NCBI RefSeq assembly: GCF_039908635.1
Contig: NZ_CP150918.1
Coordinates: forward strand, 1,488,001-1,552,000
Direction of reading: 5' to 3'
DNA length: 64,000 nt
Source of the DNA: Pseudomonas purpurea
Lineage (GTDB): Bacteria; Pseudomonadota; Gammaproteobacteria; Pseudomonadales; Pseudomonadaceae
The notes under the pieces are model-generated. The model ran no database searches. It worked only from the letters and a program-made list of their open reading frames with translations, and was not told where the DNA came from. Each line of letters opens with the position of its first letter. Position 1 is the stretch's first letter. The position numbers and the translations under genes are program-made. Shown here piece by piece: positions 16,251 through 24,670 of the stretch.

Positions 16251-18536
16251 TCAGCGGATTGGCTGCACCGTTGATGCGCCTGCATGGTAGCCAGGGTTTT
16301 CTGGCAAAAGATCTTCCGACGTTAGTCCATCTGTACCGCGGGCCAGGCTTGGCGGATTGAGAGTGTGGGCGTGTTTACGCTGGTTGATTTCGTCCAGCAC
16401 CGGGCGCAGTTCCGCCAGTGGCACCGGGCGGCTGAGCAAGTAGCCCTGAACGAAATCGCAGCCGTAGCGGTTGAGGAACTCGTACTGTTCGACGGTTTCG
16501 ACGCCTTCGGTGACCACCTGCAAGTGCAGGGTATGAGCCATGACGATAATGGCCTGGACGATCTCCATGTCCTGGGTCGACTTGGGAATATCGAGGATGA
16601 ACGAGCGGTCGATTTTCAGGGTGTTGAGCGGCAAGCGCTTGAGGTAGGCCAGAGAAGAATAGCCGGTGCCGAAATCGTCGATCGACAGTGAAACGCCGAG
16701 GGCGCGGATCTGGCGCAGCAGCACCAGGGTGTTGGCGATGTTGCCCATCAGCGCGTTTTCGGTGACTTCCAGTTCCAGGCGTTGCGGCGCGACGCCCGCG
16801 CTGCGCAAGGCACTTTCGATTTCATCGGCCAGCTCTTCACGGGCCAGGTTGAGCGGCGAGCAGTTCACCGCGATTTTCAGCGCTTCGCAGCCGTGGCGCG
16901 ACAGTTCGCTCAAGTCCTGGCAGGCCTTGCGCAGCACCCAGTTGTCGAGTTCTGCGATCAAGCCGTTGGCTTCGGCAATCGCGATAAAACGGTCGGGCGC
17001 CAGCAGGCCATGCACCGGGTGTTGCCAGCGAATCAAGGCTTCAAGCTTGGTGACCTGGCCGGTTTTGAGGTCGTAGATCGGCTGGTAATAGAGCATCAAC
17101 CCGGCGTTATCGCGTAAGGCGTTGCGTAACTCTTCCTCAAGCTGCAATTCAAGGGTGGCGCGGGTTTTCAGGTTGGAGCTGAAAAAGTGCAGGCCATTGC
17201 GGCCATTGCCCTTGGACTGATACAGCGCCAGGTCTGCGTTCTTGAGCAACTCTTCGCAGGTCTTGCCGTCGTCAGGGAAAATGCTGATGCCGATGCTGGT
17301 GGTCATCACCATTCGTCGTCCGGCCAGCTCGATAGGTTCTTTCATCTTCTGCATGATGCGTTGCGCCATGTGCCGCGCTTCGTCGCGGTCATGCAGGCCG
17401 ATGAGGATGCAGAACTCGTCACCGCCGAAGCGTGCGACCACATCATCGTGACCGCGGGTCGACTGCTTGATGTGTGTCGCCAGGACTTTGAGCAGTTCAT
17501 CGCCGGCATCATGGCCGAGGCTGTCGTTGATGCGCTTGAAGTGGTCGATGTCCAGAAACATCACCGCGAGCATGCCGCCCTGGGTGGTTTTTTCCATGAG
17601 CTTTTCGGCGAAGATCTGGTTGAAGCCACGGCGGTTGATCAGGTTGGTCAGGGCATCGTAATGAGCCACCTGTTGCAGCGACATCCGGGCCTGGTCCAGT
17701 TGGCTGAGCAGGGCGTTGACCCGTCGCAGGTCGTGCTCCTTGTTTTGCAACTTCTTGTCGGCCAGCGCGGCACTGATGCTGCTGCCGATAATCAGCAGCG
17801 TAATGACCGCGACGGTCAGGCCCAGTTGCATGGGGTTGTTTTCGGTGGGGGGAAGTTGTGGCAGGGCCCCGGTGGGCAGCACCAGGTGCAGTGACCACAT
17901 ACCCGTGAAGTGCATGCAGACGATGCCAGCCCCCAGCACCAGGCTGGCGGTGTATTTGAGCAACTGGTGGAACATCCCACTGCCATTGCGCAGGTGGTTG
18001 GACAGCAGCAATGCGGTGAAGCTGGCGACGATGGCAATCACAATCGATAAAACGAACAGCGACGGCTGGTAGTACGCCACCGCGTGACTGCGCATCGCGG
18101 CCATGCCCACGTAGTGCATGGTGGCAATGCCCAGGCCCATCCAGATCGAGGCCAGCACGTAACGGCCCAGGCGCAATTGCGGGTGGCTGAGGGTGTCCAT
18201 CGCCAGAAACGAGGCAATCAGTGCAATCAGCAGAGAAAGCAGGGTGACGAGGAGGTCGTAGTGAATTTCGACCGGTGCCTGGAAGGCCAGCATGCCAATG
18301 AAGTGCATCGCCCAGATGCCGCCGGCCAGGCAACAGGCTCCGACCCAGCGCCAGCGCCGTTGCGCCGAGGGGTTCTCGACATGGCTGACGCGCTCGGCCA
18401 TGTCCAGGGTGGCGAAACTGGCCACACAGGCCACCATGTATGCCAGCAGCACCAGAAAGGGGTTATGAGTGCAGTTGAGTACGATCTGCCCGCTATCCGG
18501 CAGCTCGGTAATAAAGTGCAAACCAAGCCACTCCAT
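16251..18536 (-). CDS. MHYT-GGDEF-EAL membrane protein, MucR-like c-di-GMP enzyme (761 aa)
   Basis: An integral-membrane sensor with three MHYT repeats (AMHFIGM 76-82, MHYVGM 140-145, CMHFTGMW 207-214) across about seven helices (residues 20-260). A GGDEF diguanylate cyclase domain has intact FGGDEF at 370-375, and an EAL phosphodiesterase domain has KLEALIRW at 498-504. Both output domains keep their catalytic motifs. The RxxD inhibitory site is not at its usual spacing (RGHDD precedes GGDEF). The architecture is that of P. aeruginosa MucR, which modulates alginate-related c-di-GMP; MHYT repeats are proposed to bind copper and sense diatomic gas. Start at 18536 (MEWLGLHF) follows family alignment. 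Confidence 0.9.
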   Translation of the reverse strand: MEWLGLHFITELPDSGQIVLNCTHNPFLVLLAYMVACVASFATLDMAERVSHVENPSAQRRWRWVGACCLAGGIWAMHFIGMLAFQAPVEIHYDLLVTLLSLLIALIASFLAMDTLSHPQLRLGRYVLASIWMGLGIATMHYVGMAAMRSHAVAYYQPSLFVLSIVIAIVASFTALLLSNHLRNGSGMFHQLLKYTASLVLGAGIVCMHFTGMWSLHLVLPTGALPQLPPTENNPMQLGLTVAVITLLIIGSSISAALADKKLQNKEHDLRRVNALLSQLDQARMSLQQVAHYDALTNLINRRGFNQIFAEKLMEKTTQGGMLAVMFLDIDHFKRINDSLGHDAGDELLKVLATHIKQSTRGHDDVVARFGGDEFCILIGLHDRDEARHMAQRIMQKMKEPIELAGRRMVMTTSIGISIFPDDGKTCEELLKNADLALYQSKGNGRNGLHFFSSNLKTRATLELQLEEELRNALRDNAGLMLYYQPIYDLKTGQVTKLEALIRWQHPVHGLLAPDRFIAIAEANGLIAELDNWVLRKACQDLSELSRHGCEALKIAVNCSPLNLAREELADEIESALRSAGVAPQRLELEVTENALMGNIANTLVLLRQIRALGVSLSIDDFGTGYSSLAYLKRLPLNTLKIDRSFILDIPKSTQDMEIVQAIIVMAHTLHLQVVTEGVETVEQYEFLNRYGCDFVQGYLLSRPVPLAELRPVLDEINQRKHAHTLNPPSLARGTDGLTSEDLLPENPGYHAGASTVQPIR

Positions 18537-18821
18537 AGCATGCCCCGTTTCTGAGTCATCCTGCGCCCGCGCCATGAACGCTGGCGAATGGCATGAGTAT
18601 AGAGGCCGTTCACAGACCGCAAGGAGTGCTGGCACCTTGATGCCGATGATTTCGAAATGAGCACTAGAGCCTTTTGAAATAAGGCGCGCGCAGCCCTTCG
18701 ACAGGCAGGTGCCCGACTTACGAATCGTTACAGACAGTTGGGGTGGCGCTGACTAAATTGCTGATTCCGGGCTCGGATGCTGCGGCAGTGAAGCCCATAT
18801 AACAATAAAAGAGACGGACCC

Positions 18822-20171
18822 ATGCAGAACTCGACCCAAGCGGCGAATGCCTGGCGCATTCTGTTCCTGCTGTTCCTGGCCAACCTGTTCAACTTCTTCG
18901 ACCGCACCATTCCCGCGATCATCATGGAGCCGATCCGCATGGAATGGCACCTGAGCGATTTCCAGATCGGCATCATCGGCACCGCATTCACCCTCGTTTA
19001 CGCGATTGCCGGTTTACCGCTGGGACGTATGGCGGACACCGGTTCGCGCAGCAAACTGATGGGCTGGGGGCTGGCGACATGGAGCGGGCTGACGGCGGTC
19101 AACGGGCTGGTCGGCAGCTTCTGGGGGTTCCTGCTGGTGCGCATGGGGGTGGGCATTGGTGAGGCGAGCTATGCACCCGCGGCCAATTCGCTGATCGGCG
19201 ATCTGTTCCCGGCCCATCGACGGGCGCGGGCCATGGGCATTTTTATGCTGGGTCTGCCGCTGGGGCTGCTGCTGGCGTTCTTCACCATCGGGGCGATGGT
19301 CAAGGCGTTCGACAGTTGGCGTGCGCCGTTCTTCATCGCCGCAGTGCCGGGGCTGTTGCTGGCGGTGTTCATGTTTTTCATCAAGGAGCCCAAGCGCGGC
19401 GCGGCGGAAGCCGTGCAGATCTCCCAGGAACCGGTCGACCGGCCGGTTCGCCGGGTGTTGGCGATCCCGACATTCCTCTGGCTGGTGCTGGCGGGGCTGT
19501 GCTTCAACTTCGCGTCGTATGCCTGTAACTCCTTCATGGTGCCGATGTTGCAGCGTTACTTCCTGCTGCCCTTGCAGGACGCCGCCGTGGCGACGGGGGT
19601 GATCGTGGGCGTGACCGGGTTGATCGGCTTGACGGCCGGCGGCTGGATTGCCGACAAACTCCATCAGCGCTTTGCCAACGGTCGGCTGTTGTTTGCGGGG
19701 GCCAGTCTGCTCATTTCGACCCTGTGTACGGCGTGGGCCTTGCACGCCGGGCGTGTCGAAATCGGTGTGTTCGTCGCGGCTTTCAGTGTCGGTTGGTTGT
19801 TTGCGTACAATTTCTATACGTGCGTCTACACGGCGATTCAGGACGTGATCGAGCCGCGTTTGCGGGCCACGGCGATGGCGTTGTTCTTTGCCGGCCTGTA
19901 CTTGCTGGGCGGTGGTTTGGGGCCAGTGGTGGTCGGCGCGTTATCAGACCACTTTGCCCACACGGCGATGTATGCCGCGGGTGCCGAACAGATGACCGAG
20001 GCTTTTAAAGCGGTAGGTCTGCACGATGCGATGTACCTGATCCCGGTGGCGCTGTTGTTGACCATGGTGTTTCTGTTCCAGGCTTCGCGGTGTTTTGTCC
20101 GCGATGCCAAGCGGATGAAGGAAGGATTGATAACCGTGGTTGAACCGGGGATTGCTACAGCGACTACATGA
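18822..20171 (+). CDS. MFS transporter, spinster-like (449 aa)
   Basis: Twelve predicted transmembrane helices. The N-terminus LFNFFDRTIPAIIMEPI and the following FQIGIIGTAFTLVYAIAGLP are typical of the spinster/GlpT-distant MFS group. The loop 2-3 motif is GRMADTGSRSKLMGWGLATW, followed by VGIGEASYAPAANSLIGDLF. These proteins transport unidentified anionic or sugar substrates, often on the same strand as catabolic genes; here it stands alone, with a terminator at 20293-20320. Confidence 0.85.
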   Translation: MQNSTQAANAWRILFLLFLANLFNFFDRTIPAIIMEPIRMEWHLSDFQIGIIGTAFTLVYAIAGLPLGRMADTGSRSKLMGWGLATWSGLTAVNGLVGSFWGFLLVRMGVGIGEASYAPAANSLIGDLFPAHRRARAMGIFMLGLPLGLLLAFFTIGAMVKAFDSWRAPFFIAAVPGLLLAVFMFFIKEPKRGAAEAVQISQEPVDRPVRRVLAIPTFLWLVLAGLCFNFASYACNSFMVPMLQRYFLLPLQDAAVATGVIVGVTGLIGLTAGGWIADKLHQRFANGRLLFAGASLLISTLCTAWALHAGRVEIGVFVAAFSVGWLFAYNFYTCVYTAIQDVIEPRLRATAMALFFAGLYLLGGGLGPVVVGALSDHFAHTAMYAAGAEQMTEAFKAVGLHDAMYLIPVALLLTMVFLFQASRCFVRDAKRMKEGLITVVEPGIATATT

Positions 20172-20231
20172 TCGCCATCGCGAGCAGGGGGATTGTGGTC
20201 GAACACTGATCTAGCATTCACTGGCGATCAT

Positions 20232-20258
20232 TGTGGGAGCGAGCTTGCTCGCGATGGG
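20232..20258. repeat. Single REP element
   Basis: One copy of the GTGGGAGCGAGCTTGCTCGCG-type REP between the MFS gene and its terminator. A degenerate partner (CGCCATCGCGAGCAGGGGG) lies near 20173-20191. Confidence 0.7.
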
Positions 20259-20292
20259 GTAATCGTGAACGCCATAAAAACCAGCTAAACAA

Positions 20293-20326
20293 AAAAGGCC
20301 CGCATCGCTGCGGGCCTTTTGTTTTA
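20293..20326. terminator. Bidirectional rho-independent terminator between the MFS gene and rapA
   Basis: Twelve-bp stem AAAAGGCCCGCA/TGCGGGCCTTTT with a short loop and T- or A-rich flanks on both sides. It lies between convergent genes (the MFS gene ends at 20171, rapA ends at 20345). Confidence 0.9.
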
Positions 20327-20344
20327 ACGGAGGTAGAGGGGGGA

Positions 20345-23193
20345 TTAACCCGCCACCAACACCCGGATCGCTTCCAGTCGCAGTGCCGCTTTGTCGAGCA
20401 TAGCCAGGCCTTGCTCGCGCTGCTGGCGCAGGGCAACCAGTTCGCTGTCGCGCACGGTCGGGTTGACCGCTTGCAGGGCGGTCAGGCGTGCCAGTTCTTC
20501 GTCGGTATCGGCGGCGAGGCGGCGTTGCGCTTCGGCCACGCGTTCGGCGTGGCGCGGGGTGATCTTCTGTTCACCGGCGTTGATACGCGGTGTCAGTTGA
20601 TCACGCTGGGCCTGCACAAACTTGTTGGCGCTGGCGCGTGGCACGCTTTCGAGCTGATCGTTGAGGGTTTCGAACGACACCCGGCTCGACAGGTCGTTAC
20701 CGTTGGTGTCCAGCAGGCAGCGCAGGGCGGCCGGTGGCAGGTAACGGCCCAGTTGCAGCGAACGCGGGGCAACCACTTCGCTGACGTAGAGCAGTTCCAG
20801 CAACACGGTGCCTGGCTTGAGGGCCTTGTTCTTGATCAGCGCGACGGCGGTGTTACCCATCGAACCGGACAGCACCAGGTCCATGCCACCCTGAACCATC
20901 GGGTGTTCCCAGGTGATGAACTGCATGTCTTCGCGAGACAGCGCCTGGTTGCGGTCGTACGTGATGGTCACGCCTTCGTCGTCGCCCAGCGGGAAGCTGG
21001 CGTCGAGCATTTTTTCGCTCGGCTTGAGGATCAGGGCGTTTTCCGAATGGTCTTCGCTGTCGATGCCGAACGCATCGAACAGGGTTTCCATGTAGATCGG
21101 CAGGGCGAACTGATCGTCTTGCTCAAGGATCGCCTCGACCAGCGCATCACCTTCGCCAGCGCCACCGGAATTGAGCTCCAGCAGGCGGTCGCGACCGCTG
21201 TGCAGCTCGGCTTCCAGGCCTTCGCGGGCGGTACGGGCTTCGTCGATCAGCGCTTGCCACTCGCCGTCGTCGGCGTTTTCCAGCAACGGCAGCAGGCGTG
21301 GGCCGAACTGGTGCTGCAAGGCGTTGCCGGTCGGGCAGGTGTTGAGGAACGCGTTCAGTGCTTCGTGATACCACTGGAACAAGCGCTCTTGCGGGCTGGT
21401 TTCCAGGTACGGCACATGCAGTTCGATGATGTGCTTCTGGCCGATCCGGTCCAGACGACCGATACGCTGTTCCAGCAGGTCCGGGTGCGACGGCAGGTCG
21501 AACAGCACCAAGTGGTGGGAGAACTGGAAGTTGCGACCTTCACTGCCGATTTCCGAGCAGATCAGCACTTGGGCGCCAAACTCTTCGTCCGCGAAGTAGG
21601 CGGCCGCGCGGTCACGCTCAAGGATGTTCATGCCTTCGTGGAACACCGTGGCCGGAATCCCGGAGCGCACGCGCAGGGCGTCTTCCAGGTCCATGGCGGT
21701 TTCGGCGTGGGCGCAGATCACCAGCACCTTGGTGCGCTTGAGCATTTTCAACTGGTCGATCAGCCACTCGACGCGAGGGTCGAAACGCCACCAGCGTTGT
21801 TCTTCATCTATATCCGGTTGCGCCTGGAAGCTGACTTCCGGGTACAGCTCGGCGTGTTCGCCCAGCGGTAACTCCAGGTATTCGTCAGGGCACGGCAGCG
21901 GGTAGGGGTGCAGTTTGCGCTCCGGGAAGCCTTGCACCGCCGCGCGGGTGTTGCGGAACAGCACGCGGCCAGTGCCGTGGCGGTCCAGCAGTTCACGCAC
22001 CAGGCGGGCGCTGGCTTCGGCGTCGCCAGCGTTGACGGCGCTCAGCAGCGTTTCGCCTTCGTCACCGAGGAAACCCTGGATGGTTTTGTGGGCGGCCGGG
22101 GACAGGCGACCCTGGTCCATCAGCTCCTGAACGGCTTCGGCCACCGGGCGATAGTTTTCGCTCTCGGCGCGGAAGGCTTTCAGGTCATGGAAACGGTTTG
22201 GATCGAGCAGGCGCAGGCGCGCGAAGTGGCTGTCCTGGCCCAATTGCTCAGGTGTTGCGGTCAGCAGCAGGACGCCAGGAATGGTTTCTGCGAGTTGCTC
22301 GACCAGCGAGTACTCGGGGCTGACCTGATCTTCGTGCCACACCAGGTGGTGCGCTTCATCGACCACCATCAAGTCCCAACCGGCCGCAAACAGCGCGTCC
22401 TGGGCCTTTTCGTCTTCTACCAGCCATTCCAGGGCGACCAGCGCGAGCTGGGTGTCTTCGAACGGGTTGGTGGCATCGCTTTCGATGAAGCGTTCTTCGT
22501 CGAACAGCGCGACCTGCAGGTTGAAGCGACGACGCATCTCCACCAGCCACTGGTGCTGGAGGTTTTCCGGGACCAGGATCAGTACGCGGTTGGCGCGGCC
22601 CGACAGCAGTTGGCGATGGATCACCAGGCCGGCTTCGATGGTTTTACCCAGGGCCCCACTTCGTCCGCCAGCAGAACCCGTGGCGCGATACGGTCAGCGA
22701 CTTCACGGGCAATGTGCAATTGGTGCGCGATTGGCTGTGCACGCACGCCACCCAGGCCCCAAAGCGAGGACTGCAACTGGCGGCTGGTGTGTTCCAGGGT
22801 GTGGTAACGCAGGGAGAACCAGGCCAATGGGTCGATCTGCCCGGCGAACAAACGGTCGCTGGCCAGACGGAACTGGATGAAGTTCGAGAGTTGGGTCTCG
22901 GGCAAGGTCACCGCTTCGTTCTGCGCGTTGAGCCCGTGGTAGACCAGCAGGCCGTCGACGTCGTCGACTTCGCGCACGGTCATTTTCCAGCCTTCGAAGT
23001 GAGTGATCATGTCACCCGGCGAAAACCTCACTCGCGTGAGGGGCGCATTCCGTAGCGCATACTGGCGAGTGTCGCCAGTGGCCGGATAGAGCACGGTCAG
23101 CAAGCGACCGTCCTGTGCCAGAACGGTGCCTAAACCCAGCTCGGCTTCGCTGTCACTAATCCAGCGTTGCCCCGGTTGATACTGCTGCGCCAT
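20345..23193 (-). pseudogene. rapA: RNA polymerase-associated ATPase RapA (HepA), frameshifted within Walker A
   Basis: Two adjacent frames together encode a full-length RapA of about 948 residues, a Swi2/Snf2 ATPase that recycles stalled RNA polymerase. The first part (22621-23193, [20 protein letters not shown]) is the N-terminal domain and ends just before the P-loop. The second (20345-22624) begins with [20 protein letters not shown] and contains DEAHHLVW and the C-terminal helicase domain. The frame breaks at 22651-22657: expected LLADEVGLGKT reads [12 protein letters not shown] because two bases are added at a GGCC site. Removing them restores the P-loop. If real, the ATPase would be dead; see the GGCC finding for why an artefact is likelier. 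Confidence 0.88.
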
Positions 23194-23411
23194 GCTGCCT
23201 GACTCCCGCCTTGAAAAAGCCGACTATCTTAACGGAATGAGGCCTTCAGAGCCAAAGGACTCTCATAAAATCTACAGGTTTGACGTTAGCCCAACGGTGA
23301 GCTCATCGGGGCCGAGGCCACTTGAGAGTGTCAACCGGGTCACAAGTTTGCGACCGGTGGCTCAAGTCGTCACCCCCTCAGCCGACAGCCTGCTGACAGG
23401 AGACCCACACT

Positions 23412-23753
23412 ATGCTGCCACCGATGCTCCCTTTGAGCGCCGTGCCGATCACATCCCAGCAGGATCCGATCCGCCAACGCCCGGATATTCCCCCGGTGGT
23501 GCCGGTAGAAGCCAGCTCCAATGAAAGCACGATCGACCTGCAAAAACGCGATGCCGAAGAGTCGGCCCTGCTGCTGCGTGAAGAACAGCGCCGCCAGCAA
23601 GAGCGCGACAAGCGCCGTCGTGAAGCCGAAGACGACCCGGAAGAACACCTGGCGGTGCCCGGCGATGAACTGAATGCGGACAACACCGTGCCGGTGGTGC
23701 CGTTGATGGAAGCACAGCCACGCCAGGGCCTGTGGGTGGATGTCGAGGTTTAG
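23412..23753 (+). CDS. Conserved Pseudomonas hypothetical protein, basic/acidic-rich (113 aa)
   Basis: A charged protein with a Pro-rich N-terminus (residues 1-35), a central coiled-coil-like stretch of Arg/Glu/Gln residues (LLLREEQRRQQERDKRRREA, residues 53-72) and an acidic C-terminus. There is no signal peptide or membrane segment. AGGAG lies 8 bases before the ATG. Similar proteins in Pseudomonas are sometimes labelled aspartate-semialdehyde dehydrogenase, which this sequence does not support. Function unknown. Confidence 0.6.
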   Translation: MLPPMLPLSAVPITSQQDPIRQRPDIPPVVPVEASSNESTIDLQKRDAEESALLLREEQRRQQERDKRRREAEDDPEEHLAVPGDELNADNTVPVVPLMEAQPRQGLWVDVEV

Positions 23754-23920
23754 ATGGGCCCGTGCCTCACATTTGGCAACCGTTCGCCGGGTCACGTCGA
23801 TACCCGCACTGGTCAGCATCGATCCCTGACCGCATTATGATGGGCAAACCCTGAGCGGGCAGGGTGGCTGATGCCGACTTGCCACGCCTGTATTCGCCCC
23901 ACGACGACGTACTTCATGCC

Positions 23921-24082
23921 ATGAGCCAAGACGACAAGCTGATCGACCTCAACACCGAGCGCGCCAAGCGCGTGCACGACCTCAATGAAAAGCGCCTCAA
24001 CGAAGTGCGCCAGGCTTTCGAGCAGGCCATGCCGCTTGGAAAAGCCAGGAAAAAACCGAAAAACAAACCGAAAAAGCGTTGA
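23921..24082 (+). CDS. Small basic conserved protein (53 aa)
   Basis: The product (DDKLIDLNTERAKRVHDLNE, then LNEVRQAFEQA) is helical, with a lysine-rich tail (KARKKPKNKPKKR) that suggests nucleic-acid or membrane association. ATG at 23921 is preferred over the GTG at 23864 because conservation appears to start at MSQDDKL. The ribosome-binding site is weak. No function is known. Confidence 0.5.
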   Translation: MSQDDKLIDLNTERAKRVHDLNEKRLNEVRQAFEQAMPLGKARKKPKNKPKKR

Positions 24083-24226
24083 ACCCCCCTGCGTCCGTTG
24101 ATACAGGTCAGTTATTTTCCCTCCCTTACGCCCAGTCTCGGGCGGCATTGATCCCGGTCAATTTTCTCCTGCGTCCAATTGGGTAACTTAGCCCCATCGC
24201 AACAAGGCGAACGCAGGAGGCCAGTC

Positions 24227-24343
24227 ATGTTTTTCGATAATGTGGTGATCGCCGGAGTGCTGACAGTCGGCCTCATGGTTCTGTTTTTCGCAGGATTTGG
24301 ATTCTTCATCTGGAAAGACGCGAATAAGCGTAAAAAACCTTAG
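24227..24343 (+). CDS. ccoM: CcoM-like cbb3-type cytochrome oxidase single-helix subunit (38 aa)
   Basis: A micro-gene too short for most gene callers. The product starts MFFDNVVIAGVLTVGLMV and consists of one transmembrane helix (residues 6-28) followed by a basic end (WKDANKRKKP). This matches the CcoM subunit described for Pseudomonas cbb3 oxidase, where a single-helix peptide stabilises the complex. A strong GCAGGAGG Shine-Dalgarno lies 6 bases before the ATG. It is monocistronic and closed by a rho-independent terminator at 24378-24403. No other cbb3 genes are in the window, as is usual for ccoM in Pseudomonas. Confidence 0.8.
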   Translation: MFFDNVVIAGVLTVGLMVLFFAGFGFFIWKDANKRKKP

Positions 24344-24377
24344 GTCTTTTCAGAAACACGAGCACGCAAGGCATTTT

Positions 24378-24403
24378 GGGCGACTTCGGTCGCCCTTTTT
24401 TTT
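24378..24403 (+). terminator. Rho-independent terminator after ccoM
   Basis: Stem GGGCGAC/GTCGCCC with a stable TTCG tetraloop, followed by eight T. Confidence 0.93.
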
Positions 24404-24435
24404 GTGCGCGCTTTTCCTGCGGCGACCGATTAACC

Positions 24436-24591
24436 GTAGGAGCCGAGCTTGCTCGCGATAGCGGCCGGATAGCCGACCTGTTTTTTTCGTACACACCGCC
24501 CTCCTGTGGGAGCGAGCTTGCTCGCGATAGCGGTGGGCCAGTCGCCTTCAAGCTTGAATGTTAAATAGCCTTCGCGAGCAGGCTCCCACAG
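24436..24591. repeat. Cluster of three REP elements
   Basis: Copies at 24436-24463 (GTAGGAGCCGAGCTTGCTCG), 24505-24533 (TGTGGGAGCGAGCTTGCTCG) and an inverted, shorter copy at 24571-24590 (TTCGCGAGCAGGCTCCCACA). The cluster sits between the ccoM terminator and the Pit transporter. Confidence 0.8.
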
Positions 24592-24620
24592 TGGGTTTTT
24601 GGTGCCTGGAAGCAAGCAAT

Positions 24621-24657
24621 AAAAAAGGCGCGAACCTTACGGAACGCGCCTTTTTTG
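24621..24657 (-). terminator. Rho-independent terminator after the Pit transporter
   Basis: Stem AAAAAAGGCGCG/CGCGCCTTTTTT with a 12-nt loop, 14 bp beyond the stop on the minus strand. Symmetric A/T flanks make it effective in both directions. Confidence 0.88.
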
Positions 24658-24670
24658 CTGCAGCGGTGTA

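Noticed and set aside
23412..23753. Small gene considered as aspartate-semialdehyde dehydrogenase
   Set aside because: At 113 aa with a Pro-rich start and charged helix it has no nucleotide-binding or catalytic Cys segment of that enzyme.
24436..24591. Repeat cluster considered as a CRISPR array
   Set aside because: Copies are in both orientations, vary in sequence and are not regularly spaced, and no cas genes are present. They are REP elements.
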